From assembly GCA_030549205.1 (NCBI GenBank), contig JAUKTV010000003.1:3224001-3288000 (forward strand): a stretch of 64,000 nt of DNA. Direction: 5' to 3'. This DNA comes from Apiosordaria backusii. Taxonomy: Eukaryota > Ascomycota > Sordariomycetes > Sordariales > Lasiosphaeriaceae. The translations under genes and the position numbers were made by a program. The notes below the pieces were generated by a model that did not search any database, was not told where the DNA came from, and saw nothing but the letters and a program-made list of their open reading frames with translations. Below are positions 22,367 to 32,843 of the stretch, piece after piece; the first letter of the stretch is position 1; every line of letters begins with the position of its first letter.

Positions 22367-23222
22367 GGTGACAAACCAGACAGCATCGTCTGTGGAGCGA
22401 TCCTTTTGGACCAAAGCCGTTCCTGGACGCAAGAACTCAGGCAATGTGATATAAACACCTGGAGGCTCAAGAGCAATTTGGGCACTGCCGTGGGTAAATA
22501 TCTGTCGCGCGGGGTGGCCAAGATACTGATATGCGGCACCGACCTATGGGAGGGATGTGGCCTGGATGATAGCAGGGGCCCATTAAAGGCAAAATTGATA
22601 ACTTTTCAAAGGACCCGGATCGGACATGTATTTCCAGATGTACACGGCTTCGCAGTTTGAGCTACCTCGGTAATGTTAGGCATGATGCAGAGTTTACAGA
22701 CAGCTTGAGTAGAGCCACATTGTGTGATGTGGTGTAGGTCCCCTCATTTCGAATAAGATTTGTGGATTCTGTACAATTGAATGGAGGTATGATAAGTTTT
22801 TGTGGCGAAGCTTAAGAAGCAGCCTAGGACCATTCGCCTTGTCCGACAGAACACCACTTATCGCTTAACTCAGGTACCTACTTGATGGGGTTCAAGTAAG
22901 ATCTTATCGTAATGGCCAAATCGGGGGGGGGGGGAGGGTGCATTTTAAGAATTCGGTGTTGGTGGTTGCAAGATTTAGGGTAAACATGGCATAGACCGCC
23001 CAAGCGCAAAAGGGGGAGCCCAATTGGGCGATGCTGTGTACGCCCATAAGTACGTAAATAGGTACCTACCAGGTAAACACCACTGAAGGGGTGGGTCAAA
23101 AACATGACTCATCCAAGTTTTAGCTCGATGCTTACCTTTCTCCAGATTCATTCGCTTTTGTCGACTACTTTTCACCATTCCTTCCTTCTTTCTCGTCTGA
23201 ACTAAGTGCCATAACACACATC
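22367..23222. other. Intergenic with a 12-base G run
   Basis: Divergent promoter space of two genes. It holds a run of twelve G at 22923-22934, prone to length variation. No gene was recognised. Confidence 0.6.
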
Positions 23223-23696
23223 ATGGCATATTGGCGTTCAATGTCCAACAACGATATCCCGGCCGTGACATATGTTGCTGATAAGATACACTCCAATCTG
23301 CCTGAGAGCCCATCTGTTTTTGAAGAGCGGGTAAAGCTCTTTCCCGAAGGATGCTTGGTTCTTGCTACTGAGAGACAAGAGATTGGCGGCTATATCATAT
23401 TGCATCCCATTCGACAGCGTTCTCCTCCGGCTCTTGACACCCTGCTTGGCGAGATACCCCAAGATGCCGATCAATACTACATTCACGACCTTGCCATCCT
23501 TCCCAAGTTCCAGGGGCGCGGATTTGCCGCAGAGGGTGTTAGAGAGATTTTAGAAGTCTCCAACAGCTACTCAACCACTTCTCTTGTCTCCGTTTACGGC
23601 ACATCTCCCTTCTGGGGACGATTTGGGTTTGAGGTCAGGCCGGTTGAGGCGCGAATGTCAGCAAAGATCCGGGGCTATGGCGACGATGCCATCTAG
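23223..23696 (+). CDS. GNAT-family N-acetyltransferase
   Basis: A single-exon gene of 157 residues with its own ATG at 23223. The acetyl-CoA binding motif A is seen as LPKFQGRGFAAEGVREIL (Q-x-x-G-x-A type), preceded by the YYIHDLAILP beta strand and followed by VYGTSPFWGRFGFEV, the usual C-terminal part. The whole protein is one GNAT domain, likely cytosolic. The substrate is unknown; relatives acetylate amines, amino acids or small molecules. Confidence 0.85.
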   Translation: MAYWRSMSNNDIPAVTYVADKIHSNLPESPSVFEERVKLFPEGCLVLATERQEIGGYIILHPIRQRSPPALDTLLGEIPQDADQYYIHDLAILPKFQGRGFAAEGVREILEVSNSYSTTSLVSVYGTSPFWGRFGFEVRPVEARMSAKIRGYGDDAI

Positions 23697-23874
23697 GTAC
23701 CTTGAGCGTCAAAATACGGCAAGGGAGATCGCACTTCATAGCGACTGACTCTGTTCATCAAGTTGAGACAAATATAACGAATGAAAACACAATTTACACA
23801 ACGCGCTAGTCTATGTACTCTACATGATAGTAATAAAAATTCGTTCAAGCTGACCGACAGCGGCCAGATCCTTC

Positions 23875-24874
23875 CTACCGTTGCTTGCCGATCATCCCTT
23901 CGGCTGGGAGCCCCTTTTCTTGATCCAAGACTCCGGCCTTGTTCAAAATGTCGATTGTGCTCTTGACCACCTTAAGGTCTACCCCCTGGGTTCTTTCGGG
24001 GAACTTAACAGTCTTGAGCCATTCCCTAGCATCCTCCTCCGAGTAATCCAAATTTGTGCTGATATACTCGACCGCTTCCTCTTGATTCTCGTTGAAGTGC
24101 CGGATGCCCTCGTTCAGCTTTTCCAACAGGTCTTCCACCCTGGCATCGAGCGTGGTACCCTTCACCAATTTGGTGGATGCAACAATCTTCCAGCTGGACC
24201 AAGGGGTGTAAATCTCTCCCACTCGCCTGATCTCCCCATTATCGTAGTACTTTTTGGAAGTGAAGTGCTCCCACATAAAGAAGTCTGCCGTCCCATCGTT
24301 CACGGCTCTCCGAAGGTTTTCAAAGGTGTTCAGCACCACAAAGTCCGAGTAAGGAGATGCTGATTCGGCCTTGGTACCTACTCCCGTGGTGGGAACCAGC
24401 CATGCGCGCTGGTCTGCAAGAACGTAGCCCATGACATAGCTGCCGGAGCCAATGCGGGAGACACCAATCTTACCGCCTTTGAGGGAGTCGACGGATTTGA
24501 TCTCTGCACGTTGTTTCCCTGTGGAGATTGCCCAGCCTTTTTATTTTGATTCCCTGGGTTAATATTCGCCAAAGTCACGAACACAGCCCAGAAGAGATGG
24601 ACATACAAAGCGGTGTCTCAACATATGTTCCCACGATCCTGTAGCCCCCATCATTTTCCTCGGTCTGGTCCGTTTTTCCCAATCCAGCGATCCACCCCTC
24701 TGTCAGACCAATCGCGACATCAATCTCGCCTGCCCGAATCGCCGTGATCATGTGTCCGGTTCCCGAGGGAAAAGGGATCAGTTCGGCATCGAGACCAAAA
24801 TGTTTGTGGGCAAAGTGTAGAGGCGTGGAAAAGTGCTCGGGCACGAAGCCAATTCTGAGGGGTTGGGGACTCAT
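23875..24874 (-). CDS. Ca3427-like periplasmic-binding-protein fold protein
   Basis: Two exons: 24874-24607 and 24536-23875; the 70 bp intron (GTATGT...AAG) restores the family reading ETPLCWAISTG across the junction. The product has 309 residues. The protein has the type 2 binding-protein fold related to SsuA and THI5: LRIGFVPEHFSTPLHFA at the N-terminus, PSGTGHMITAIRAGEIDVAIGLTEG, and KIGVSRIGSGSYVMGYVL. It has no signal peptide or membrane helix. Fungal relatives are cytosolic and of unknown function; a role in binding or making a pyrimidine or sulfonate-like compound is only an analogy with THI5 and SsuA. Confidence 0.85.
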
Positions 24875-26320
24875 GGTTATGGTTGGTTGCTGCTTGCTCT
24901 TGACTGGCGAAAGAATGAAATTTTGCTGGTTGAGTGAGATGACTTTGTTTGTTTTTCGCTTGAGAGAAAACATGAAGTGAAGGCGTCACTTATTTTTCCA
25001 CAGGGTTAAATGACGCAATGCGGGGCGGCACAGAACGACTCTGGAACAAACGAAGAAAAACCGACCCCACCATCGACCACCTTTTGCGGCAAGGAGTGCC
25101 TGTTCTTGGGAGCTATTGGCGTTGAATTGGGGAAGCCACAGCGCTGTGGGAATTGTGCGTTTCAGCACGCATAAGGCCTTCGTGAAACCAAGTCAATGTG
25201 GGCAATGGTGGAGAAAAGACAAGATAAGATAAGCGGCCAAGAAAAAAAAGGAGGCCCCTTTTCAGCCCATTTGCCAGTGTGTCGCCCATGATGTGGAACT
25301 ACCTAAGGTAATGAACTGTTATCCATGCTGCAGTGGCACTAGCCATTGCTAGCCCTGAAAAAAAGGGACCGCTGGCCCCGTACGCACTACTAACCAAGAG
25401 CCATGGCGAATCTACCTCGTTGGCTGCACTTTCTGATCGAGGGGTGAATGTAGCCTTTAAGATTCAGCCGTTCCATATTTCTTAAAAGGTAAGCGGAAAG
25501 ATAGATGCACCGTAACTGAGTACGCGGCTACTCCGTCCAGAGCGACGTAACGTCTGACTGGGTCCCTGCATACTCCCGTCCCCATGGGGAACACACATGT
25601 CATGTTCACAATGTCACCGAACTGCAAACAAGCACTTTCTCGTCAGAGGAGCCGAATTGACCACGGCAGGCGTGGCATGCAGATCCATTCCACGGGAACG
25701 TCGGGAGCCAGAATCCCGCTGACATGTCTTGGGTCCCGGGTAAGCCCTCATTCAAAATTCAGTGCTACATCAAAAAATGGTACCAAGCACCGAGAATACT
25801 TTTGTGTTCGCAGTCGTTTCCTCATTCCCAGCGCAACTTCAGAGCGAATTAGTTAGCGAACAGCATAGGTGTCATCTACAGACGTGGACTCACACTGTAG
25901 ACCCTAAAAATAGGACGGATAAGCGTGGTAGCGAACAGATGTAGGGGACCAAGAATATCAAAGCCACGGCGAGACATCCCGGCTTGGCCATTCTGGGGAA
26001 AAAGAGCGTAGCACAGATGGAATGAAAATCGCTACAGGCGAGGATGCAAGTTCGGACTTCAGCCGAAATTGTGAGGCCAGGTTTGGAAATACCATCCGAA
26101 CAAGTTCCTGTTTCTGTTCAACGTGATACAGTGGCTTTCGAAGTTTGCGGTTCTGATAGGTAATCTGTGTTCAGTTTCCTGTGACAAGCTCCGAGAACCT
26201 AGTTCAGATCTGATCTTTTGTCCGACTATTAATTCAAGGAAATCTCCTCATTCCGTGCCATAATTCTCTCATCCTGACCTGCTCCTAAATAAACCTATTA
26301 TCAGTACCGGGACAGACACG
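24875..26320. other. Intergenic, nothing recognised
   Basis: 1.4 kb between divergent genes. Only short unsupported open frames; no tRNA-like structure was noticed. Confidence 0.6.
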
Positions 26321-26716
26321 ATGCATCTTCCTACCACCATCATTGCACTTGCCCTTAGCCTAGGTGTCTCAGCTGAGGCGCTCCTCCACCCTCTCCCCAT
26401 CAAGACAACTCTCGCCACGTCCCGGGCCTCACGCACCACTACTACAACACCGAAACCGACATCGACATTCCAGTCTTGTGGTGGCTTCCGAGTCAACCCG
26501 GTCAACTGCCCCAAGGGCCAAATCTGCGTGGATAATCCTTATGTAGAGGGGTGCGGTATGGCCTGTGACAGGCCGGGAATATGTGTCGATCCCAGCGAGT
26601 TTTGCGGAGGCTTCGCTGGCTTCAGGTGCAAGGGCGACAAAGTCTGTATCGATGACCCACGCGACGACTGCGATCCTCTTAACGGCGGTGCTGATTGTGG
26701 CGGCATCTGTGTTTAA
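26321..26716 (+). CDS. Small secreted cysteine-rich protein with two repeats
   Basis: A single exon of 131 residues. It has a signal peptide (MHLPTTIIALALSLGVSA), a Thr/Pro-rich linker (about 28-50), and two cysteine-rich units. Each unit begins CGGF, has C-x4-5-C-V/I-D-x-P in the middle and ends GICV; the first is about 53-89 and the second about 95-131. The mature part has 12 cysteines or so, suggesting disulfide bonds. It is secreted or wall-associated. Relatives are common as unnamed fungal secreted proteins; the function is unknown. Confidence 0.75.
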   Translation: MHLPTTIIALALSLGVSAEALLHPLPIKTTLATSRASRTTTTTPKPTSTFQSCGGFRVNPVNCPKGQICVDNPYVEGCGMACDRPGICVDPSEFCGGFAGFRCKGDKVCIDDPRDDCDPLNGGADCGGICV

Positions 26717-27019
26717 CTGGCTTTGTGGGGAGGGGAGGCTATACGGGGTTTTGACATAAGATGATAAGGGTCGACAGGCACCATTAGTGGCAATGGCCGT
26801 GTTCAGTGTTGATTCATTCTTCCGGGCCCCATTGGCTGTCTGGCACTGGTCGATATTTGTAGCTATCTGTCGGAGAACATTTCCTGCCATTATGTCAATT
26901 TCATGTTACCTTAGGCTCATCTGGTGGCGATTACATATCCTTGAGACTGAACATCGCTTTATGACTTCCAGGTCTCGTACATGTAAGGTAACCGGTATAA
27001 GCCGAGGCTAAGGTACCTC

Positions 27020-27373
27020 TCAATCGAAAATTATGGGGCTTATTAAATCAACAGTTTGCTGATTGGAGCTGATAAGCCCCGTGCTTTGTAGATTACGAAA
27101 GCTTCTCAGGAGCCAGGTCTCCACGAAGGGTGACATTGGCGAGGAGGCTGTAGCTCTAGAACTGACAAGGGCGGTGTAGACCGAGTTGATTGAAGTGATT
27201 GAGCTTAAATAAGCCTCGTCAAAGGTTGGGGGAGCGGTATCCTCACAATGAAGAAGGAGGTCAGCTTCTGATGCGACTGTAATGATGGAGCCCAGGGATG
27301 AGGCTTTCTTATGGAAGGCACCACCCAGGGGCGAGCTTGTTAAGAAAGCGACAAGTTCGTAGAGGTCGTACAT
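27020..27373 (-). CDS. Weak candidate: hypothetical 117-residue protein
   Basis: An ATG-started open frame with balanced amino acid content and amphipathic stretches, alone in a 2 kb spacer. There are no domain, signal peptide or membrane helix. No relatives recognised. It may be chance; it is kept because nothing overlaps it. Confidence 0.25.
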   Translation of the reverse strand: MYDLYELVAFLTSSPLGGAFHKKASSLGSIITVASEADLLLHCEDTAPPTFDEAYLSSITSINSVYTALVSSRATASSPMSPFVETWLLRSFRNLQSTGLISSNQQTVDLISPIIFD

Positions 27374-27960
27374 CCATCATCACCACCATAGTTACCTAGG
27401 TATGCGTGAATATGAGATGGTACTGGTAGGCGGTTATAGGAAGTAAAAAGCGAGAGACCATCCGCAACGATGGAACACAGGCTCTCTATGAAGAGACCGG
27501 GCAGTCATCTTTGCTGAGGGACTGCACGTCTGGAGATCCCATAGTGAAGCAAGTATACCTTACACAACTTGAAGTTCCAGGTAACAGATTCGTATACTGA
27601 GCCATTCTAATCGCATTCATGAATGGTCATCATCAAGATTCCGGACCCCGTGATGCAACTGTGCCCTATGTAACACCCGATGTTGATTGGCAGACTTTCT
27701 TGGCATGGCGGCGCTCAGCTGACAGCCTGGCCGGGCAGGACATGCTCAAAGTTCGGTGAGCGACAGTGACGGCAATAAATAGCTTGAAAGGACTGCGTGT
27801 GTCTGGTGAATACCTACGTGCACGCATGACAGAAGGATATACCGATAGGGGCCATACTAGCTCGAGACCTAGATATCGACTACACGGAAGTGAATACCTA
27901 TGTATACAGAGGGTACTGATACCTGAAGTGGTTGTGTGAGGGCATTCACAAGTCCTTATC

Positions 27961-27995
27961 TTATCTCTTATCTCTTATCTCTTATCTCTTATCTG
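27961..27995. repeat. 7 bp tandem array of GATA-factor sites
   Basis: TTATCTC repeated four times plus a fifth partial unit, with more TTATC directly upstream. The complement reads GATAA in every unit, the core site of fungal GATA regulators such as AreA/NIT2. It lies about 760 bases upstream of the PAN-domain gene at 28754. Binding is inferred from the core motif only. Confidence 0.7.
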
Positions 27996-28691
27996 GCTGT
28001 GTCCACTATTGGGCCAGTCACACGTGGGTGCAGATATTGCTTGTGAGGGTTCAGCACCAAAACACTAACAAAATGTCACAAGCGATTCTTGCACCCACGT
28101 GCCAGTCAAAGAGATCCACCACTTCACGCATCCTACTTCAGGAGCACTGTTTGACAGATTCAATTCCAATTCATCACCTTTTTCCACACTTTCTTCTGAC
28201 CTATTAGTTCAACTAATGGGCCACTGTATTAGGTACATTCGAGTAGGTCTAAATGCACCTCACTATATAGAACCTCACAACAAATTCGTTGAGTCACTGG
28301 AAGACATTGGGTGCAGCCTATGACCACGAGTTTAGGTTGTAGCTTACCGGTAATTCGTCGAGGATTCTCGAGGCAGCGATGCCAACGCATTTTCCATTTG
28401 TCTTCTATTTTGCTTTTCCGTGCTTAACCTTACAGCGTCTTGGGCATTTTTGCCTTATCATTGACTTACTGCTGTCTTCGAAGAACAACAACGAGATGAT
28501 GAAACAGATCTTCACGCAGGATCCGCCCTGAGAGGGCGGTTGGGGGCCGTGCAGCTCGCCATTCGCTGAAAGAGAACCAACAACATATGAAATGTAACCA
28601 TATCGCGCTAGCATCTTATTAGCATTAAGGCCAGGAGGAGGCACAGCAATTGCGATCTGAAAATGCGTTTGTCTTAAATCCTTTGCTCCCC

Positions 28692-28710
28692 ACCGTTCGA
28701 ACCGAACGGT
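28692..28710. promoter_or_regulatory. Palindromic site CCG-N11-CGG upstream of 28754
   Basis: ACCGTTCG and CGAACGGT form a perfect 8 bp inverted repeat with a 3-base spacer, 44 bases before the start codon of the PAN-domain gene. Outer CCG and CGG triplets in mirror orientation are typical of Zn2Cys6 regulator sites. Function is inferred. Confidence 0.4.
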
Positions 28711-28753
28711 CAACTCTAGAGTTATTTGCTCGTGTCTGAAGACACAAGGGAAA

Positions 28754-29674
28754 ATGGCCAGCAATCACCCACCATCACGTCAAGCAATTCCACCAGCAAT
28801 GTCGTATATTGATGGCCTCATACCACACGACAACCCACACACGGTCTACCCTGAGGTGCATGCCAAGCATGACCCGATTTACCACCCGCCATCAGCAGTG
28901 CCAGCACAGATGCCACCAGCATATCCACAAGAACCGGCAGGATATGAAGCAGAGCAGTCAGGAAAGGCCAGCCGGCCATTTTGGAAAAAGCCAGTGACGT
29001 GGGTGGCCATCGTGGCGCTGGTGATAATCGCCATTCTTGCCGGTCTCCTGGGAGCTGTAGCAACTGGTGGCATCAAAACTTCGGGAAACACCACGTAGGT
29101 TGCTCAAACAAGATACGCTCCTATGAGATTTGGTAGTTAAATAACCTTGATATCTCTTCTTCTCAGTGCATCGCAGGATGCCGCAGGTTCTACAAGTGCG
29201 ACCACGAGCAGCTTCAGCACGGGACTATCATCACCAATCTCCACATCTATTCCGGAGACGTCCACCGGGACAGGTTCTCTACCAACAGGAACGACGACAA
29301 CGTTCATACCTACTTTGACTACCCCCACTCCCTCAGCACCCGCCAAAACCGTAGACTCGCCCAGCGGCCCTGTCATAGTCGAGTGTCCTGGCGTGGATGG
29401 GCTCAATCTTGATGTCTCTTCGCCCGCGCGTGGTGAGCTCAGGTTCCGACGGCTATGCAATGTCAACTATGCTCATGGAGACACAAATCCTGGGTTTGGC
29501 TTGGTCAAAGGCAAAAGGATAGCGAGCTTGACAGATTGCATCAAGGCCTGTGCTGAGAAAGAGGGCTGTGTGGGCGTTGTGTTTAATGATATTCCCCAAT
29601 GCTGGCTGAAGCACTCGCTGGAAACAAGAACGCGGGAAGATGGTACCGATGCTGCCATCGTTGTCCAGCGGTGA
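28754..29674 (+). CDS. Type II membrane protein with PAN/apple-like ectodomain
   Basis: Two exons (28754-29094 and 29167-29674) with a 72 bp intron (GTAGGT...CAG) give 282 residues. A Pro/His-rich cytoplasmic part (1-78) is followed by one membrane helix at about 81-103 and no signal peptide, so the C-terminus faces out. After a Ser/Thr/Pro stalk comes a cysteine-containing domain (about 195-275) with CNVNY, IASLTDCIKACAEKEGCVGVVF and CWLK, which is the PAN/apple pattern used for binding proteins or sugars. Such proteins are frequent in sordariomycetes; the ligand is unknown. Confidence 0.75.
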
Positions 29675-29844
29675 TACAACCCCTAATATGTCCCAACTAC
29701 CTAATTACGAATGAGAACGCCGCAGGTTGAGTGCCCACAATAGTTGGAGGGGTGAGGGTTCTTCCAAAGGTTGTACAAGACTGAGACTGGGTGTATTTCT
29801 TGATGCCTTGACTCCCACCAGGATAGGTATATGACCGGAATATC

Positions 29845-30702
29845 TTAGACGGTGCACTCCAGTGCACCATCGATCACTGCCCATGTGTGATCAGCTATTG
29901 TTTTCAACTGCTCCTCGGGCCACACCGCTTTGTTGGGCACCATGCGACCTTTCTGGTCAATATTACTCCAAAACCTCCCTTCCTTTTCGGCTGCCTCAGT
30001 CACCTTGTAAGTGCCATTCAACATGTGCTCGGCACACGTGTCTGTCGATACAGCTGCCATCCGCATCAAGACCTGAGTCGGTGCACGCAGATACCAAGGC
30101 AGTCCTGCCATGATGTTGGAGGCCACCACACCGGGAAAGGCATGAACGAAATGCCTCCTCGTGTCCCCGCTCTGCTGCTGCTTCGCAGCGTAAAACTGGA
30201 CCATGGCATCATTCATGGCGATGCAGTGGTACGCTGCGCTGGGCAGGCTGTATCCCTTTTTCAGGTCGAGATCTTTCCAGTCTAGCTTGGCTGGGGTTCC
30301 GCTTCTCCCGTCCAAGACGATGATCACCTTGGCGTCGTCTTTCAAAACAGGAAGAAGTTCTCTGATCAAAAGCTGTTTGCCATAGTAGTGAAGAGCCATC
30401 TTGTTGTCGATGCCCTCGGCAGTCTCGGTTCGGCCAGCCATGGTAAGGATGCCCTGGGTCATGATGAGAAAATCCAACTTCTGATCCCGATGCGTGGATG
30501 TCAGCCTGTCTGTATACTGCTTAATTTGACGCATGGATGAGGCGTCAAGAGCACGGAATTCGACGTTCGGGTGAGGGATTGTCTCAGGCTTGTTGCGGCC
30601 GCTGATAATGACTGTTGATGAGGGGGTTTCGGCGGCGATACGGCACGCCATGGCATAGCCAATGCCATTTGTACCACCGATAACAAGGGCTCTAATAGAC
30701 AT
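29845..30702 (-). CDS. Short-chain dehydrogenase-like protein, atypical active site
   Basis: A single exon of 285 residues. The Rossmann motif GGTNGIG at 9-15 binds NAD(P); a TQG motif (about 82-84) replaces the usual NAG, and a serine at about 134 (LDGRSGTP) sits where the catalytic serine belongs. The tyrosine is at about 158 but the expected YxxxK lysine is replaced by alanine (YHCIA). It may thus work with another general base, or have lost classical SDR activity. It is divergent from the FAD monooxygenase at 31267, sharing 564 bases of promoter. This hints at a joint metabolic role, unproven. Confidence 0.82.
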   Translation of the reverse strand: MSIRALVIGGTNGIGYAMACRIAAETPSSTVIISGRNKPETIPHPNVEFRALDASSMRQIKQYTDRLTSTHRDQKLDFLIMTQGILTMAGRTETAEGIDNKMALHYYGKQLLIRELLPVLKDDAKVIIVLDGRSGTPAKLDWKDLDLKKGYSLPSAAYHCIAMNDAMVQFYAAKQQQSGDTRRHFVHAFPGVVASNIMAGLPWYLRAPTQVLMRMAAVSTDTCAEHMLNGTYKVTEAAEKEGRFWSNIDQKGRMVPNKAVWPEEQLKTIADHTWAVIDGALECTV

Positions 30703-31266
30703 GATGAGGTTTGTGGTTATGCTTTGGGGATTGCCGTGTTATGTGGATGAGCTGATGAAGTACCAAAGGTAAGGTACGTGGTATATACAGCATGGGCAAT
30801 GGGATCGTGCGATGTGAGTAGTCTCCACCTGTCCCACATTACAAGTGACATCGGCTGAAAGTTGTGCCGAGGGATGGAAAGAGGGTCCCAGTTTTCCAGG
30901 TTCCTCCATGTCACCTGGAGGTACCCCAGTTTGCTCACGGCAAAAACATTACATCCTCTCATTCACAGCATCGAACCCGATGAGCCCTTTCTTATCTATT
31001 CACATTGAACGCAATGCATTACCTTGATTATTCCTCAAGAAACTTGTGGTCGCATGCCTCGCCTGATCTTTCACACGTCTTCGAGGCAGCTATGGCGCGA
31101 TTGATTTGTCAGCTTCATCGATGCCATTAATAATGTGATGCGATAAGCAGTAGCGCGCACGTCGTCATTGTGCAAGTCATGATCCAGATCTAAAAGATTG
31201 CGCTTAACCCCTAGATTCTCCGATATCAGCTCGAAAGCATCGTGCACCCGCCAACAACTATCCACA
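30703..31266. promoter_or_regulatory. Shared divergent promoter of SDR and monooxygenase
   Basis: A 564-base region between two genes transcribed away from each other. No specific operator was identified. Confidence 0.5.
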
Positions 31267-32451
31267 ATGTCAGACCGAAAGCCGATTCTTATTGCAGGGG
31301 CAGGCCTTGCCTCCCTTTTGCTAGCGCAGTCGCTGCGGCTATCCAATATTCCATTCAAGGTGTTTGAACGAGATGCTTCATTTGTCTTTCGTGCCCAAGG
31401 GTACCGGCTCCGTCTGTCCTCTGAAGGTTTGGATGCCATTCAAGCCGTCCTGGATCCTGAAACCTGGAAACGATTCTGGGAAGCATGTGGCAAGACCGGT
31501 GGGCTCGGATTTGCATCGTTCAACGCCGTGACAGGAGAGCAGACTGAACACCACCTCGCCCCTCCAACACTAGTATCGCGACAGGGGGAAGGCAAGACAA
31601 TCGGCATTTCTAGGGGGGACATGCGGAGAATCTTTGCTCAGGGTTGCGAAGACAACATTGAATGGGCTAGACACGTAACAGGCTATGAACTTACCGGTGA
31701 TGGAGTGAGAGCTATCTTTGCAGATGGGACTAGGTCTGTTGAAGGCTCGTTACTGGTCGGTGGAGAAGGCATCTACTCCAAGGTCGCAAAGCAGCTTTCA
31801 GGAGGGAAGCTCAAGGTCTACGACACGGGCGCAAGGGGGATTCACGGGCAGGCGCCGAGCACAGCCTTCAAGGGTCTCGGCGAAGGAGTTTTTAGGCTGA
31901 GGGATGACACACGCCCAGATGGGGCCGTCTTCATTATTACGAATGTCCGTCCTGGAGACATGGATGATCCCGATGTCTCTTTTGGGTGGACTATGGGCGG
32001 CCAACCCGGCGTGATTCGCGCCCCAAACGACGATTACAGCATTGTGGGCAAGACGGCTGCAAATATCGCCAAGTCTCTGACCAAGAACTGGCACCCTCGG
32101 TTTAGACCATTGTTTGATGAGATGAATGAGTCTGAAGCTGCATTTTGGAAGATCACTTGTTCGACACCCTCGGGGGTCCCCGAGTGGCCTAATGAGCCAC
32201 GTGTCACCGTCATTGGTGATGCTGTTCATTCCATGACCCCTGCAGGCGGTATTGGGGCCAACACCTCTGTGAGAGACTCGGCGCTGCTTGGCCGTCTTCT
32301 GCGTGAAGCTGGTGGATACAGCCCTGAGATCACAGCGCTCTACGAAAAGGACATGAGGGTCTATGCCAGTGAAGCTGTCCATGAGAGTTATTCGACCGCG
32401 GTAAAGCAGTTTGGCATCTTGATTGATGAGAAGACGAGTTTGACAATCTAG
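31267..32451 (+). CDS. FAD-dependent monooxygenase (PHBH fold)
   Basis: A single exon of 394 residues; the ATG at 31267 puts the FAD motif close to the N-terminus as usual. ILIAGAGLASLLLAQSL is the dinucleotide-binding GxGxxG-type motif (the last glycine is replaced by Ser). RGDMRRIF and VTVIGDAVHSMTPAGGIGANTSVRDS are the other two FAD/NAD(P)H contacts. The family hydroxylates or epoxidises aromatic or polyketide substrates and is common in secondary metabolism. There is no membrane segment, so it is probably soluble. The neighbouring SDR is divergent, and a lipocalin-like gene follows downstream on the other strand. Confidence 0.88.
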   Translation: MSDRKPILIAGAGLASLLLAQSLRLSNIPFKVFERDASFVFRAQGYRLRLSSEGLDAIQAVLDPETWKRFWEACGKTGGLGFASFNAVTGEQTEHHLAPPTLVSRQGEGKTIGISRGDMRRIFAQGCEDNIEWARHVTGYELTGDGVRAIFADGTRSVEGSLLVGGEGIYSKVAKQLSGGKLKVYDTGARGIHGQAPSTAFKGLGEGVFRLRDDTRPDGAVFIITNVRPGDMDDPDVSFGWTMGGQPGVIRAPNDDYSIVGKTAANIAKSLTKNWHPRFRPLFDEMNESEAAFWKITCSTPSGVPEWPNEPRVTVIGDAVHSMTPAGGIGANTSVRDSALLGRLLREAGGYSPEITALYEKDMRVYASEAVHESYSTAVKQFGILIDEKTSLTI

Positions 32452-32843
32452 GTCGATTGTCAGGACGCTCTTGGATTCAACATGGTGGTTGCGATGGCAT
32501 GGGGAAGCCGTTAGACACGCAAAGACTGTCTGCCTTTCATGAAGCTTGAGATTCACATATTATGATCCAGGCACTGATGTTACTTGTGATAGTAGGTTGT
32601 CAGGCTCAGAGGTGGTTGCAAACGCCAGAGCACGCTACTAATGTGGAACCAAACAAACAAGGTAGAGGTAGTACATGTCTCAAGTCTCAAGTCTCAACAG
32701 CAGACTGGAATTGCTCCGAAGCTCATCACTTTGTCAGTTGTGCTCAATTGCTGCTACCTGATCTACCATTAGGAAACAATGGATACATGATAGGTACCTG
32801 AAAATTGACAGCCGTAAAGCATTGAATGTCAATTCTAGAAGGA
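32452..32843. other. Convergent intergenic space, nothing recognised
   Basis: Between the ends of two convergent genes. It holds a triple GTCTCAA direct repeat at about 32677-32697. Confidence 0.6.

Larger units (their letters stand above)
26717..28753. other. 2 kb intergenic region, mostly without recognised genes
   Basis: Contains one weak candidate gene (27020-27373, minus), a GATA-site array (27961-27995) and an inverted repeat (28692-28710), all listed separately. Nothing else was recognised. Confidence 0.6.
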
